A stretch of DNA of 64,000 bases from Prochlorococcus sp. AG-363-B04 (GCA_003278465.1 QCFC01000007.1:20897-84896), one strand, 5' to 3'. Shown: positions 22,733-34,266, numbered from the stretch's first letter. Notes: a model not told the origin generated them from the letters alone. A program made the numbers and translations.

Positions 22733-23503
22733 TTAAGAAAGCTTATTTATCGACAAATAGGCTCTTCTCCTACTCACAATAGATTGAGAGGCAGCGACCG
22801 CAGCTGTTGATGTTCGAAGAATTGAGTCTCCAAGTTCTATAGGGGTCCAACCAGCACTAATAGCTTCTAATTCCTCATCTGAAGTCCAACCTCCCTCTGG
22901 TCCGATTGAAATCCAAACTTGTTTGATTCCAAAATTAAGTCTATCCATCCATAAATTAATATCATTTGCCTTTTCCATTCTAGTTGTGGCTATTGCCAAA
23001 CCTGAATTTTTCTCATGACTCGACCACCAAGAAGATGCATCAACAATGGGTAGAATTTTTGGAGACCATAATCTCTCGGATTGCTCAACTGACTCTTTTA
23101 AGATTAAATTCCAACGATGCGATTTACTAGAGATTCTTTTAGCACTCCTCTTGGAAAAAAGTGGTTGAAAAAGATCTATACCCAACTCACAACACATTCT
23201 TAAAACTTCTTCAAAACCTTTCTTAGGCAGAACAACTGCCAACCCGATTAGAGGGGAAGGACAAATTTCCTGCTTAACTGGATTAGATATTGAAGAAGTT
23301 AGTTTTAATACATTACTTTTCTGCAGTTCCGCTACCCAAAGCCCTCCGTTTCCATTAATTATTTCAATAGAATCACCTTGTCTCAAACGAAGTACATTTT
23401 TTAAATAATGAAATTCATCTCTTGCTAAAGAGATCAGGAGGTCTGATTGGTGCACATCCTTCAAACGTTTAGGCTCAATTAAAAGTCTTCTTAGTTCAGC
23501 CAA
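22733..23503 (-). CDS. rsmE: 16S rRNA (uracil1498-N3)-methyltransferase
   Basis: HYLKNVLRLRQGD; IGPEGGWTSDEELEA; LGDSILRTSTAAVAA. Confidence 0.92.
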   Translation of the reverse strand: MAELRRLLIEPKRLKDVHQSDLLISLARDEFHYLKNVLRLRQGDSIEIINGNGGLWVAELQKSNVLKLTSSISNPVKQEICPSPLIGLAVVLPKKGFEEVLRMCCELGIDLFQPLFSKRSAKRISSKSHRWNLILKESVEQSERLWSPKILPIVDASSWWSSHEKNSGLAIATTRMEKANDINLWMDRLNFGIKQVWISIGPEGGWTSDEELEAISAGWTPIELGDSILRTSTAAVAASQSIVSRRRAYLSINKLS

Positions 23504-23519
23504 AATAAAAAAAGTTTAT

Positions 23520-23969
23520 TTAATTAAAAATAATATCTTGATGTTCATCAACAGGCCAATTATCATTAAACCCACCAATGATTAATTCTTCTAATCTTAC
23601 AACGTCTCGATCTAGTTGTTGCAAGGAATTTATCAAAATATCCAATGATAACGGATCACTAGTACCAAAATCCACCCAACACCTAGCCCACTCTCCCTCA
23701 TATTCAAAATTTCCCAAATTATGCATTAAAGCGGGCATAGCGCCTTGAGCTTTTTCATTATCGTAACTTCTCCAGCTAAGATCATCTCCTTCTTCATGAA
23801 CTTGAAGATTTTCAGCATTAAAACCACCTAAACGACCAATAACATACCAACTATCAAAAACCCCATTAACATAATTAAGCTCTCCCTGACTAGGCTGATC
23901 CTCAAACCTAAGCCATAGCCAGCAATTAAAAGGGTCAAACTCACGAAATCGTACTTCCATGCAAATCAA
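23520..23969 (-). CDS. DUF3531-like cyanobacterial protein
   Basis: MEVRFREFDPFNCWLWLRFE...GVFDSWYVIGRLGGFNAENLQV. Confidence 0.75.
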   Translation of the reverse strand: MICMEVRFREFDPFNCWLWLRFEDQPSQGELNYVNGVFDSWYVIGRLGGFNAENLQVHEEGDDLSWRSYDNEKAQGAMPALMHNLGNFEYEGEWARCWVDFGTSDPLSLDILINSLQQLDRDVVRLEELIIGGFNDNWPVDEHQDIIFN

Positions 23970-24063
23970 GAAATAAGTATTTGTTCAACAAATTTGAACC
24001 TATTCATCACCCTTCGTCAATATTGTGGAAAAGGAATTCAAGTAACAGCACTTAGAAATATCT

Positions 24064-24693
24064 ATGCTTGAGCTAAAAGGGGTTCAATATCATCCTGCCA
24101 CAAGCGAAAGTCCAGTTTTAAGGGGCATCAATCTAATAGCATCCCCTGGGGAACCGCTGATAATTTCAGGTGAAAGTGGTTCTGGCAAAACTAGCCTAGT
24201 AGAAATCACAAGTGGTTTAGCAAGTCCCACAAATGGTCAGATCTATTGGAAAAATTTAATTACCAATAAAACTCAGAGACGATCACTTTGTGGTGTGGTG
24301 TTTCAATTTCCCGAAAGACATTTTCTAGGCTTAAATATTGCCCAAGAATTACGACTAGGGCACCGCCGTTTAAGCAACAAATCTCAATCAGATGTCCTAA
24401 TTAAGGTAGGTCTTTCAGACTTAGATCTTAGAAAGTCTCCAGAAAACCTTAGTGGAGGCCAACAGAGACGTTTGGCTTTAGCAGTGCAATTACTCAGAAA
24501 ACCTAAAGTCCTTCTTTTAGACGAACCAACAGCCGGACTTGATTGGTCTGTTAATAATGAGATCCTTGAATTAATATCAGGACTTGCTAAAGAACAAATA
24601 CTTATTGTTGTCACCCATGAACCGGAACTTTTTAAAGAATGGAAAACTAAAGCTTATAAAATGGAATTAGGCCTTCTTAGAGCTATATGTTGA
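24064..24693 (+). CDS. ABC transporter ATP-binding protein (ECF-type appearance)
   Basis: SGESGSGKTSLVE, LSGGQQRRLALAVQL, LLLDEPTAGLDW. Confidence 0.88.
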   Translation: MLELKGVQYHPATSESPVLRGINLIASPGEPLIISGESGSGKTSLVEITSGLASPTNGQIYWKNLITNKTQRRSLCGVVFQFPERHFLGLNIAQELRLGHRRLSNKSQSDVLIKVGLSDLDLRKSPENLSGGQQRRLALAVQLLRKPKVLLLDEPTAGLDWSVNNEILELISGLAKEQILIVVTHEPELFKEWKTKAYKMELGLLRAIC

Positions 24694-24716
24694 ATTGACT
24701 TAAGAACTCAATCAAC

Positions 24717-25616
24717 ATGGCTGACAGCCTGGTCAGAGCCACTGCAGCAAGTGGAGGCATAAGGCTTGTTGCAGTAACAACAACTGAAACAACTAGAGAA
24801 GCCAGAAAGAGACACAATCTTTCTTATTTGACAACTGCAATGCTTGGTAGAGCAATAGGAGCTGCTCTTTTACTAGCTAGCTCTATGAAAGTTCGCCATG
24901 GACGAGTAAACCTAAAAATAGGCTCAGATGGACCTCTAAAAGGATTAGTTGTTGATGCCGGTCGCGATGGCACCGTTAGAGGCTATGTAGGCAATCCAGA
25001 ATTGGAACTAGATCCAATTGAAAATCAGCAAGGAAACTACAGTTTCGACTTTGCAACTGCTGCTGGAACTGGATATCTACATGTAATTAGAGATTTAGGT
25101 AAAGGTGAACCTTTTAGTAGCACAGTTGAGCTAGTTAATGGTGGAATTGGCGAAGACGTAGCTTCTTATCTTGTTAACTCAGAACAAACACCTTCAGCTG
25201 TATTTGTAGGGGAAAGAATTAGCCGAGAAGGATTATTATGTAGCGGAGCATTATTAGTACAAATATTACCTAAGGCAGAGAATGAAACTGCATTAATAGC
25301 ACTTCTGGAGGAACGTTGCAAAGAAATCACAAATTTCAATGAAAAGCTCATATATTACCAAAATAATCTAAACTTACTATTAGAAGATACTTTCCCAGAC
25401 TTTGATAATTATCTAGGGGACAAAGAAGAGATCAAACAAGAGATTAAATTCTCATGTAACTGCTCAAAAGAAAGAAGTATTTCAGCATTAAAGCTATTAG
25501 GAAAAGATGAACTAATGGAAATTCTCAATAAAGAGGGAAAGGCGGAACTTCGCTGTCATTTTTGCAATAATTTATATATTATCAGGGAAAATGAATTAGA
25601 AAAGTTAATAGATTAA
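24717..25616 (+). CDS. hslO: Hsp33 redox chaperone
   Basis: [29 protein letters not shown]; zinc site CNCS...CHFCN. Confidence 0.94.
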   Translation: MADSLVRATAASGGIRLVAVTTTETTREARKRHNLSYLTTAMLGRAIGAALLLASSMKVRHGRVNLKIGSDGPLKGLVVDAGRDGTVRGYVGNPELELDPIENQQGNYSFDFATAAGTGYLHVIRDLGKGEPFSSTVELVNGGIGEDVASYLVNSEQTPSAVFVGERISREGLLCSGALLVQILPKAENETALIALLEERCKEITNFNEKLIYYQNNLNLLLEDTFPDFDNYLGDKEEIKQEIKFSCNCSKERSISALKLLGKDELMEILNKEGKAELRCHFCNNLYIIRENELEKLID

Positions 25617-25654
25617 TAAAAATATCTAGAGTTTAATAAGTGAAATGAAAATCA

Positions 25655-26347
25655 TCAAGCTAAGAATAGAGCACCTATCCACATAACAATAATTGCTGGG
25701 ATAGCTTGAATTTGGTCAGAAGATAGAGATGTTTCTAGAATTGAATTGGAAGAGGTATTTAAAATGATATTTCCAAGAATTAAGCCTGTAGAAAGAAACA
25801 CAACACTCCATCCTAAAGACTGTAAGGCCCTCCTTCCTCTTCTAATTTGACTAAGAAATAAACCAATGGTACAAACTGAAAGAATTAATTCAGTGGTACC
25901 AGGAGCAGCCACAAGGATCAAAAGCAATGCAAATGCTCCCAAGGCCAACCGTAGGGTTAGACCAATCCCCTCTGGTAATGAAAATTCAGGCCAAAGTCCA
26001 CCTGAATCGACTTCATTTTTAAATGAATTAATTTTTTTCAATGGAGCCAAGAGGACATTTGAATCTTTAGGTCCACTAGAGGCTGCCAGCTGTTGATCTT
26101 CCCTCTTGGAAGCACTCGCTGCTTCGTTGCTCAACTTACCCAACTGACGCTCTTTAAGACTCAGCATTAGAACTGAGTCATAAGAAGCTTCAATGCGTGC
26201 TTTTTTCATAGTGTCCTCTCCTGCTTCTATAAGACATTTCTCCTTCGCTTGCCTGACCTCATCAAAAGACGCACCAGGCTTAAGCCCTAGAACTGAATAA
26301 GGGTCTTGAGGATCCGGGTCAGAGTTCAACCCACTTGCCGAAGACAT
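25655..26347 (-). CDS. CPP1-like J-domain-like protein (DUF3353)
   Basis: DPYSVLGLKPGASFDEVRQAKEKCL plus C-terminal TM helices. Confidence 0.8.
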   Translation of the reverse strand: MSSASGLNSDPDPQDPYSVLGLKPGASFDEVRQAKEKCLIEAGEDTMKKARIEASYDSVLMLSLKERQLGKLSNEAASASKREDQQLAASSGPKDSNVLLAPLKKINSFKNEVDSGGLWPEFSLPEGIGLTLRLALGAFALLLILVAAPGTTELILSVCTIGLFLSQIRRGRRALQSLGWSVVFLSTGLILGNIILNTSSNSILETSLSSDQIQAIPAIIVMWIGALFLA

Positions 26348-26466
26348 TACTTTTCAATGAACTCCTATGAGCGTATCTAGGTAAGTTCAAAAATTGTATA
26401 AAGATGCAAAGACAATTCTCATAAAAAAAAACATATAGCAGTTTTCCATAGGTACTTAGACGTAAA

Positions 26467-28137
26467 TCAAAGATTAATTGGCTCTACTCCACTTATTACT
26501 GGTGCTACAGAACTAAGCTTTATTTCAGGATGGTCTTCAAGAAGCTGATTGAGATTCCAGTCATTTTTAAAAAGTAAAACTGGCCGCATCCAAGAATCTT
26601 GAACTGTTTTACAGTTAAAAACACGGCCAATCTTTTCTAACGACGCCCAACCTCCGTCAACCCATCTTGCAACTTGAAATCCCATTGGTTCAAGTCTAGT
26701 TTCTACACCATATTCATTCTGTAGACGATGTTGTACAACTTCTAGTTGTAATTGACCAACTGCAGCAAGTATTGGATCTCTTTTACTTTGATCTGTATCG
26801 TAAAGGATTTGGACTGCACCCTCTTCACGTAACTCATTTACACCTTTTCGAAAATTCTTAAATGCAGAAGGGTTGGGATTTCTCAACCAACTAAATATCT
26901 CAGGGCTAAAACAAGGTATCCCCTCATATTCTACTCGACTTCCTGTATATAATGTATCACCAATAGCAAACATTCCAGGATTATTCAAACCTATTACATC
27001 TCCTGGATAAGCATCATCAACAACAGCACGATCTTGTCCAAAAATCTTCTGAGGTCTTGATAGACGAATTGATTTACCGGTTCGTGCATGCCTAACACTC
27101 ATATCTTTTTCAAAGCGACCACTACATACACGAATAAATGCAACTCTATCTCGATGGCGAGGATCCATATTTGCCTGTAATTTAAAAACAAAACCTGTAA
27201 AATCACTTTTAATAGGATCAACTAATCCCTGACTACTTGTTCTAGCGATTGGACGTTGCGCCATCTCTAAGAAAGTATTCAAAAAGGGTCTTACCCCAAA
27301 ATTTGTCATTGCGGAACCGAAGAAGACTGGAGTCAAATCTCCTGAATGAACCATCTCAAGATCCAGATCAGAACCAACTGCATCCAATAATTCAAGCTCT
27401 TCTAATGCTTTATCTAATAAATCTTTCTCAACATGATTGCCTAGTTCTGGATCATCTAACTTCAAACATATTTCTGTTGCCTGTCTACCACGATCAGCTC
27501 TTTTAAAAAGGAAAACTTCTTGATTCCTACGATCAATAACACCTCTGAAAAAGTCACCACTCCCAATGGGCCAATTCACAGCCCAAGTCTTTAATCCTAG
27601 TTCAGCTTCTATCTCATCTAAAAGAGTAAGAGGATCCTGTCCAGGACGATCCATCTTATTGAAAAATGTAAATATGGGAATTTTTCGCATCCTACAAACC
27701 TCGAACAATTTTCTCGTTTGTGGTTCAAGGCCTTTAGCTGCATCTTCTAGCATTACTGCATTATCTGCTGCGGCTAAAGTTCTATATGTATCTTCAGAAA
27801 AATCTTGGTGCCCAGGTGTATCTAACAAATTTATTATATTTTTTTGATATTCAAATTGCAAAACTGTAGAGGTAATAGAAATCCCCCTTTGTTTTTCAAT
27901 TTCCATCCAATCAGAGGTTACCTTTCGTTGTTCACCTCTAGCCTTTACTGCACCTGCCTGCTGAATTGCACCGCCATATAGCAGTAATTTTTCAGTTAAA
28001 GTTGTTTTGCCAGCATCTGGATGAGAAATAATTGCAAAATTACGACGACGATTAACAGCTTCAGCTAATGAAATGCCTGAATCAGTGTTTTCAAGGGCGT
28101 CGCTTGATCCGTTAAAGGAAGATTGAACTGAAGTCAT
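26467..28137 (-). CDS. prfC: peptide chain release factor 3
   Basis: [59 protein letters not shown]. Confidence 0.96.
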   Translation of the reverse strand: MTSVQSSFNGSSDALENTDSGISLAEAVNRRRNFAIISHPDAGKTTLTEKLLLYGGAIQQAGAVKARGEQRKVTSDWMEIEKQRGISITSTVLQFEYQKNIINLLDTPGHQDFSEDTYRTLAAADNAVMLEDAAKGLEPQTRKLFEVCRMRKIPIFTFFNKMDRPGQDPLTLLDEIEAELGLKTWAVNWPIGSGDFFRGVIDRRNQEVFLFKRADRGRQATEICLKLDDPELGNHVEKDLLDKALEELELLDAVGSDLDLEMVHSGDLTPVFFGSAMTNFGVRPFLNTFLEMAQRPIARTSSQGLVDPIKSDFTGFVFKLQANMDPRHRDRVAFIRVCSGRFEKDMSVRHARTGKSIRLSRPQKIFGQDRAVVDDAYPGDVIGLNNPGMFAIGDTLYTGSRVEYEGIPCFSPEIFSWLRNPNPSAFKNFRKGVNELREEGAVQILYDTDQSKRDPILAAVGQLQLEVVQHRLQNEYGVETRLEPMGFQVARWVDGGWASLEKIGRVFNCKTVQDSWMRPVLLFKNDWNLNQLLEDHPEIKLSSVAPVISGVEPINL

Positions 28138-28170
28138 CGGTTACCCTAAAAAAAATAGACAGCTAACAAG

Positions 28171-28896
28171 TCAGAAAATACCAATAACTTCTAGATAACG
28201 ATCATCAAGCTCCCTTACCTTAAATCTTTCTAAACCAATATTATCTAGTTGAATACGCACTTCATCTATAGTAAAGGCAGCATGCAAAGAGGCTAAATAA
28301 TCTCGAATCAAAACCTCCGGCGCATTAGGAAGATATTTCTCTTGCAATAAGACAGCCTCATTAGGATTAAAAGGTCTGCGCAAATCACGATGCAACACAA
28401 TTGCGCCTTGATTTGCTATAGATTTCACAGCTTTCCAAAGATGACTCGGGTCATGTAAATGATGAAGCAAGCTATTACTGACCAAAACATCAGCAGAAAG
28501 ATCAAAAAAGGTTGATTTATTTCCTAGATCTCGGATTTCAAGGCATCGATAAGAAAGCCCGCTCAACGAAAAAGGGAGTTGACTTTGTCGTCTCCTTGCT
28601 GCTGAAAGCATAAATTCAGAGCCATCCACTCCAATCACCCTTGCCTTTGGCCAACGCCTTGCTATTAAATCTGTGATATTTCCAGGGCCACACCCAAGAT
28701 CTACAAATGTAGTTCCAATATCCACAGTCTTATGCGCATCAATCAAGCACTGCTCTATAGAACTTAAAAACGACTTATCACCTTCAGAGAAATCAGCACA
28801 AGCATAAATTTCCACTTGCATGGGATCATCCATTAATTCAGGCTCAGTCACACGTTTCACGTTTAGCAAGTCAGCAATAGCCTCATTCTCTATCAA
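28171..28896 (-). CDS. class I SAM-dependent methyltransferase
   Basis: [26 protein letters not shown]. Confidence 0.88.
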   Translation of the reverse strand: MIENEAIADLLNVKRVTEPELMDDPMQVEIYACADFSEGDKSFLSSIEQCLIDAHKTVDIGTTFVDLGCGPGNITDLIARRWPKARVIGVDGSEFMLSAARRRQSQLPFSLSGLSYRCLEIRDLGNKSTFFDLSADVLVSNSLLHHLHDPSHLWKAVKSIANQGAIVLHRDLRRPFNPNEAVLLQEKYLPNAPEVLIRDYLASLHAAFTIDEVRIQLDNIGLERFKVRELDDRYLEVIGIF

Positions 28897-29012
28897 CCAC
28901 TGTAAATGGTGTTAAGCAAAGCTTGCGAGCACCACTTATGGGGTCTAGCGTTCACATACTCTTATGTTTGCCAGCAGTCGTGACACTCACCCCCACCAAG
29001 CCTGAAGTAAAA

Positions 29013-31325
29013 ATGGCGTCACTCCTATCAAGCGACTCCCCAAGCGATTTTCCAAAAACAGCTCCTGCTGCTAATCCAGTTTTTTATAGGACCTACAGCC
29101 GAAAAAATTCGACTGGCAGGGAAAGCTGGAGTCAAGTAGGGGAGAGGAATCTAGAAGGACTTAAAGAGTTGGGCCGATTGAGCTCTGAAGAAGTGAGCCT
29201 CATGGCAAAAATGCAGAAAGAGAAAAAAGCACTTCCATCTGGAAGATGGCTATGGATAGGAGGAACACCATGGATAAATAAAGAAGAGAATTTTTCAGGC
29301 GCATATAACTGCACTTCTACAAGCCTTGTCGATTGGGAAGCATTCGGCTTAATGATGGATTTAGCAATGATGGGTTGTGGTACAGGAGCCATTATCGAAC
29401 CTCATCTAATTAATCGTCTTCCAGTGATATGCAATCAAATTAATATTTTAGAGATAACTGAAATAGGCCATACTCCTCCAAATCAAAGGGAAGAAATTAC
29501 AACAACAAGCTATAACTCTAATGAAAATTGTGTTTCAATTAAGGTAGGAGATAGTAGAAGAGGTTGGGTTGATAGCTATCAATCATTACTTGAACTAGCT
29601 AGTGATAAACGCTTTGAAAATCAAATTATAAACATCAAAGTAGATCTTTCAGATGTAAGGCCTATTGGCGAGAGTCTAAAAGGGTTTGGAGGAATGGCCA
29701 ACCCAGTCAAGCTTAAAGACCTTTATTCTCGAGTGGCGAGACTACTGAACAAAGCAATCGGGAGAAAGCTCACATCCATTGAATGCTGCCTACTCATAGA
29801 TGAGGCAGCTGTAACGATAGTTGCTGGAAATATTAGAAGAAGTGCTGGAATGAGACAATTCTCTTCAACTGACATAATTGCAGCAGGAGCAAAAGAGAAT
29901 CTATGGAAACAAGACCCTTCAGGTAATTGGAGAATTGATCCTGAGAAAGACGCCTTAAGAATGGCAAATCACACCAGGGTTTATCACAGTAAGCCGTGTA
30001 AATCAGAAATTATTGAAGCAGTAACTAAGCAATTCCATAGTGGAGAAGGTGCCATCCAATTTGCACCAGAAGCCATTGCAAGATCAAACTCAGATGTATT
30101 AACAACATCAGAACTTCGACAAGAATTTATAGATGTTTATTGTGATCAAGGTAAAGAAGAAGCAGCTATTTGGCTAAACAAAAATCATGGTCCCTTTAGC
30201 CAAGAAGAACTTGCGCATCGCCTTGGACGTTATGGCCTTAATCCTTGTGGCGAGATCCTTGGTACAGATTTCCACTGCAATCTCGCTGAAGTTCATCTAA
30301 ATCAAATAAGCCCAACTGATTTTCAAGATCAAGACAATGCGTTCAAAGCAGCTGCTCTATCAGTAGTGTCATTGCTTAATCACCAATTTTCTGTAAAACG
30401 TTATCGCCAAAGCAGAGAATGGGATCCAATTGTTGGTGTTAGCTTTACAGGCCTTTTTGACTTCTTTGTTCATGCATTTGGAACTTCTTGGCTTCAATGG
30501 TGGGAAGCAGGTAGGCCGAATACACAACAAGGTAAACAATTCAAAAAGCAAGAAGCTGAGTATTTGAACCGCTGGAAGCAGACAGTCAAAAAAACTGTAT
30601 GGGAATACTGCGATCGTCAAAATCTACGCAGACCAAACAGATGCACAACCGTCCAACCAGCTGGAACAAAAAGCCTTTTAACAGGAGCTGCTCCAGGATG
30701 GCACCCTCCAAAATCCCAAAGATTTATCCGCAGAATCACATTCAGAAAAAACGATCCTGTAGCCATGGCTTGCATGGACTATGGATACAACATTGTCCCT
30801 TCTCAATCAGACAAGGATGAAAATGGTCGTTTACTTAATGACCCATTTGACCCTAGGTGCACAGAATGGCTAGTTGAAATTCCTACGGAAGTTAGTTGGG
30901 CCAATCTTCCTGGTGCAGACAATGTAAATATCAACGAATTTTCTGCTCTAGCTCAATTTGATTTTTATATGCAAGTTCAAACTTATTACACCGAACACAA
31001 TACATCTGCGACCATCGAGTTCCGGGAATCAGAAATCGAATCTCTTGCTGAAGCACTCTTCAGTTCGATAGAAAATAACGAAGGTTACATATCAGCGGCT
31101 TTACTAGCCAGGTTCGATGCCAATGCAACGTTCCCTCGGCTTCCATTTGAGCCTATAAACGAAGATAAGTATCAGGCCCTTCAATTAGAGGTGTTAAAAC
31201 GACGTAAAAACCCAGACTTCTTCAATGCTTTATCCAATTATGATGAAGGCGAGCTAACTGAGGCAGGGCCAGCAGGATGCGACTCTGACAAGTGTTTACT
31301 CCCCCTTGCAAGCCCATCAAAATGA
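29013..31325 (+). CDS. nrdJ: adenosylcobalamin-dependent class II ribonucleotide reductase (probable start 29013; track start 28923)
   Basis: FYRTYSRK, GRWLWIGGT, NPCGEI, QPAGTKSLLTGAAPGWHPP. Confidence 0.92.
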   Translation: MASLLSSDSPSDFPKTAPAANPVFYRTYSRKNSTGRESWSQVGERNLEGLKELGRLSSEEVSLMAKMQKEKKALPSGRWLWIGGTPWINKEENFSGAYNCTSTSLVDWEAFGLMMDLAMMGCGTGAIIEPHLINRLPVICNQINILEITEIGHTPPNQREEITTTSYNSNENCVSIKVGDSRRGWVDSYQSLLELASDKRFENQIINIKVDLSDVRPIGESLKGFGGMANPVKLKDLYSRVARLLNKAIGRKLTSIECCLLIDEAAVTIVAGNIRRSAGMRQFSSTDIIAAGAKENLWKQDPSGNWRIDPEKDALRMANHTRVYHSKPCKSEIIEAVTKQFHSGEGAIQFAPEAIARSNSDVLTTSELRQEFIDVYCDQGKEEAAIWLNKNHGPFSQEELAHRLGRYGLNPCGEILGTDFHCNLAEVHLNQISPTDFQDQDNAFKAAALSVVSLLNHQFSVKRYRQSREWDPIVGVSFTGLFDFFVHAFGTSWLQWWEAGRPNTQQGKQFKKQEAEYLNRWKQTVKKTVWEYCDRQNLRRPNRCTTVQPAGTKSLLTGAAPGWHPPKSQRFIRRITFRKNDPVAMACMDYGYNIVPSQSDKDENGRLLNDPFDPRCTEWLVEIPTEVSWANLPGADNVNINEFSALAQFDFYMQVQTYYTEHNTSATIEFRESEIESLAEALFSSIENNEGYISAALLARFDANATFPRLPFEPINEDKYQALQLEVLKRRKNPDFFNALSNYDEGELTEAGPAGCDSDKCLLPLASPSK

Positions 31326-31332
31326 AACAACA

Positions 31333-31360
31333 AGTATCCCTATCCTTAAGGGATACTTTC
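31333..31360 (+). terminator. hairpin downstream of nrdJ
   Basis: AGTATCCCtatccttaaGGGATACTTTC. Confidence 0.6.
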
Positions 31361-31589
31361 ACTCCAAAGTGTTAAACAATACAATTTAATCCTAGAATTT
31401 GTATTCAATTAAATAAATATAATGTTCTACTAATCAAGAAATGAGGTCATTATTTAAATGCATCCTCTTGGTCAGAACGCCTTAATAAGGTTAATCAATT
31501 AGAAAAAATAATCAATTTTCATGGTGCAATCAGGCAATATTCAGCTATCTATAGGTAAACAAGCAAATTAACTCCTGAGGGAAAGGCTA

Positions 31590-31889
31590 ATGATTGTTGC
31601 AGCCAGATCAGTAGAGGCCATGAACAAAGGCCTAAGGGATGCAATAGTTGACCAACTTCGAGCTTGCACAACCAAAGAGCAACTTCTTGCATTTGATGAA
31701 CGATTCAACCAAGAAACCAATGCTGGCCCTCTCTATGCTGTTATCTGTGGATTTCTACATGACAGGACAATATCTAGAGCCGTTGCAGCAATTTGGCTAA
31801 AGACTCTACTAGACGATAGAGAAGAAAAGCTTAAAGCCAAGTCTAAAACTTCTGAGACTGGCTTGTGGATTAAAAAAGAAAAAATATAG
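31590..31889 (+). CDS. conserved-type cyanobacterial hypothetical protein
   Basis: 99 aa ORF AMNKGLRDAIVDQLRACTTKEQLLAFDERFN... Confidence 0.75.
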   Translation: MIVAARSVEAMNKGLRDAIVDQLRACTTKEQLLAFDERFNQETNAGPLYAVICGFLHDRTISRAVAAIWLKTLLDDREEKLKAKSKTSETGLWIKKEKI

Positions 31890-31990
31890 TCTTGCTAAAA
31901 AGAAAGTAAAATCAATACTAAATTTTAATCAATAATCAGACAAATATACTAATTAATAACAATAAGTTCTAAAGGGATTTAAATCTAAAA

Positions 31991-32039
31991 TATTAAGCAC
32001 ACAAAAGTGCTTATAGAAAGCATTTATGTGTGCTTAATA
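31991..32039. repeat. long intergenic inverted repeat (22-nt arms, 5-nt loop)
   Basis: TATTAAGCACACAAAAGTGCTT-ATAGA-AAGCATTTATGTGTGCTTAATA. Confidence 0.9.
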
Positions 32040-32134
32040 CCTCCCAGAATTAAAAAACAAGTTTATTTAGCGATTGATTCGCATTGAGGCTTTCTAAGTA
32101 AATCCAGAATGAAATGTTGAAGATATGCTTAGGT

Positions 32135-32335
32135 TCAAAATGGGAATGGGCCAGACTGCCCGGTAGAAGCTGTAAATCCAGTCAACGCCCAAACGCCAAA
32201 GGATAATAAGCCACAACCTGCAAAAAACATCAAATGAGAGATGTAGCGGATTCTCTCTTTCTCGTCAATTGAGCCAGTCATTGGCAAATCTCCTAAGAAA
32301 CGAGACGTGTCGCTCTTTTTGTTTCCTTGTGCCAT
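32135..32335 (-). CDS. small membrane protein (66 aa, start at MAQGNKKSDT; track extends to 32398)
   Basis: MAQGNKKSDTSRFLGDLPMTGSIDEKERIRYISHLMFFAGCGLLSFGVWALTGFTASTGQSGPFPF. Confidence 0.75.
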   Translation of the reverse strand: MAQGNKKSDTSRFLGDLPMTGSIDEKERIRYISHLMFFAGCGLLSFGVWALTGFTASTGQSGPFPF

Positions 32336-32777
32336 GGAAGGAATTGAAAATTTCCTAGGGATTATCGCACAGGCTCTCCTATGAATAAAAAAAGACACCT
32401 AATTCAACACAAAGAATAAAATTAAATTCCAATCAAGAAAGGAGAAATTCAGATATCACAGATCCATCCATTTAGAAGCAGATAAAATAAATTATTAACA
32501 CCTTAAAATTAATCAATTACCGTGGTAAGCGTTTGAAATATTGGTTTTTTGGTTTAGTAGTAACAGGACAATATTCAATTTGAAATAACGTTTTAAGCAA
32601 AATTTATATAATAGTAAATGAAGTGATTATTAGATAAAGTGTAACGTTAATTCTAACAATATCTCAAAATCAATGTTTTTCGCTTTCAGGGCCACTTATA
32701 AATTCAAACAATTGCCTTACTAAATTGCTGCAAGAGACCTATTGCTATTATGCATGTGCGCTTTTTTGCGTTTGTAA

Positions 32778-32862
32778 GGAGGGGTGGTCGAGTGGTTGAT
32801 GGCTCTGGTCTTGAAAACCAGCGATGTGAAAGCATCCGTGGGTTCGAATCCCACCCCCTCCG
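32778..32862 (+). tRNA. tRNA-Ser(UGA)
   Basis: GGAGGGG acceptor, CTGGT-CTTGAAA-ACCAG anticodon arm (TGA), long variable arm, GGGTTCGAATCCC T-arm, CCCCTCC+G. Confidence 0.97.
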
Positions 32863-32922
32863 TTAAAATTTTTACTCTTAAGCTAATCAACTATAATTTA
32901 TATTCAAAGGTTCCGGCTAATT

Positions 32923-33372
32923 GTGTCCCAAACTAGTTCCCTAGTAAATGAGATATACATTATTATCAAAAGTAACCTGTTTAAAGTTGCTTTTGCTCTC
33001 TTTATTTTTATTGTATTAATACAAGGAACAGGAACTGCTATCGCAGATGAAAATAAATCAGAAGTAATTGAAGCTAAAATTGCCAAAGGGTATTCAGATA
33101 AATTTTGCAATGCCCTTGGAATGGGAATGTCAAAAGAAAGTGCACTCAAGCTTACAATTCTTGAAAATTCGAAGGCATCATTTAATCCTTCACTTTGGCT
33201 AGAATTGACATTTTCGGGGGAGAAGAATATTGCTCAAGTTAACGATGAGTCCATGGTTAAAGAAGTAGCCAATAATGTTTATATGGATTGTGGATACCCA
33301 ATAGGTATCAAAAATGAAGAAGATATTGAAGAATTTGCAAGAATCTTGTATGAGCAACTTAATAGCTTGTGA
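32923..33372 (+). CDS. secreted/membrane-anchored hypothetical protein (GTG start)
   Basis: 149 aa; N-terminal TM; KFCNALGMGMSKESALKLTILENSK. Confidence 0.7.
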   Translation: MSQTSSLVNEIYIIIKSNLFKVAFALFIFIVLIQGTGTAIADENKSEVIEAKIAKGYSDKFCNALGMGMSKESALKLTILENSKASFNPSLWLELTFSGEKNIAQVNDESMVKEVANNVYMDCGYPIGIKNEEDIEEFARILYEQLNSL

Positions 33373-33426
33373 GATGAAGACAAATAATCACAAAATGAAC
33401 GCGAATTTTAATTTAACAATTAAGAA

Positions 33427-33702
33427 TTAATCACTGACCACTAAATAATAGATTTTTAGTCCAAGTATCGATAGGGTCAATAGAAAGGTTACTAAATTGG
33501 CTATTATCACAGGTATAGAATGAATCTCAAAACCATAGACTCCCCACAAAGCCACTCCTAAACTAAATAACAGAAACATTCCCAAAGATATATCTTCAGC
33601 AGATTTTGAATTCCATGTTTTAATCAATTGGGGTAGAAAGGCAATAGTGGTAAAGGTACCTGCTATAAGGCCTAGAAGATCAATAGAGGTAAGGTTATTC
33701 AT
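33427..33702 (-). CDS. SemiSWEET-type (MtN3/PQ-loop) transporter
   Basis: GLIAGTFTTIAFLPQLIKTWNSKSAEDISLGMFLLFSLGVALWGVYG. Confidence 0.9.
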   Translation of the reverse strand: MNNLTSIDLLGLIAGTFTTIAFLPQLIKTWNSKSAEDISLGMFLLFSLGVALWGVYGFEIHSIPVIIANLVTFLLTLSILGLKIYYLVVSD

Positions 33703-33753
33703 AGTTAATTAATAAATACAAGAGATAAATCTAATTGCAAATCATAGAAGTAA

Positions 33754-34266
33754 TTAACTACAAGCCAATGTATCACGTGTTAATCTGCCTGTCACAGAGT
33801 TTTCGCCATTGGCAACTAAACATAATTTGCTTAAGATGTCTCCACTAAAAAGTACATTAGTAAAATCAGCTCCATCTATTTTTACATTATCGAAATGAGT
33901 ATTGAAAGCAAAAGCATCCTCAAAAATGGCATTGGAGAGGTTTGCACCATCAAAAATAGCAGAATCTAAAGTAGCTCCAGTTAAATTAGTATTGATAAAG
34001 CTTGAATCCTGCAGTTTAGCGCCGAATAAACTGGCTCCACTTAAGTCACTATCTGAGAAATTTGAATTTTTCAAATTAGCCAAGCTAAAGGTCACACCTT
34101 TTAAATCCTTATCAGAAAAATCCGCTTCAATCAGTGACTGCTTGGCATAATCCATAGCTGCATAAGATGGATTAAATGTGATTAGAAAAAGGAGAATTGA
34201 TGTTATAAACTTCAAAAAGAATAAGCCCATAACTAAGGGTAAACTGTCTCTTAGCCAACATAGCAA
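33754..34266 (-). CDS. pentapeptide-repeat protein
   Basis: Tandem A(D/N)LxX: LKNSNFSDSDLSGASLFGAKLQDSSFINTNLTGATLDSAIFDGANLSNAIF. Confidence 0.9.
   Translation of the reverse strand: MLCWLRDSLPLVMGLFFLKFITSILLFLITFNPSYAAMDYAKQSLIEADFSDKDLKGVTFSLANLKNSNFSDSDLSGASLFGAKLQDSSFINTNLTGATLDSAIFDGANLSNAIFEDAFAFNTHFDNVKIDGADFTNVLFSGDILSKLCLVANGENSVTGRLTRDTLACS

Noticed and set aside
27249-27847. + strand ORFs 27249..27506 and 27566..27847
   Set aside because: Antisense to conserved prfC.
28897-29012. Cobalamin riboswitch upstream of nrdJ
   Set aside because: No recognisable B12-box in the short leader.
32778-32862. tRNA-Ser as an integration site for a genomic island
   Set aside because: No integrase and no direct repeat of the tRNA 3' end seen nearby.
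33902-34150. + strand ORF of 82 aa with repetitive K/L/A pattern
   Set aside because: Periodicity is the antisense shadow of the pentapeptide-repeat gene.
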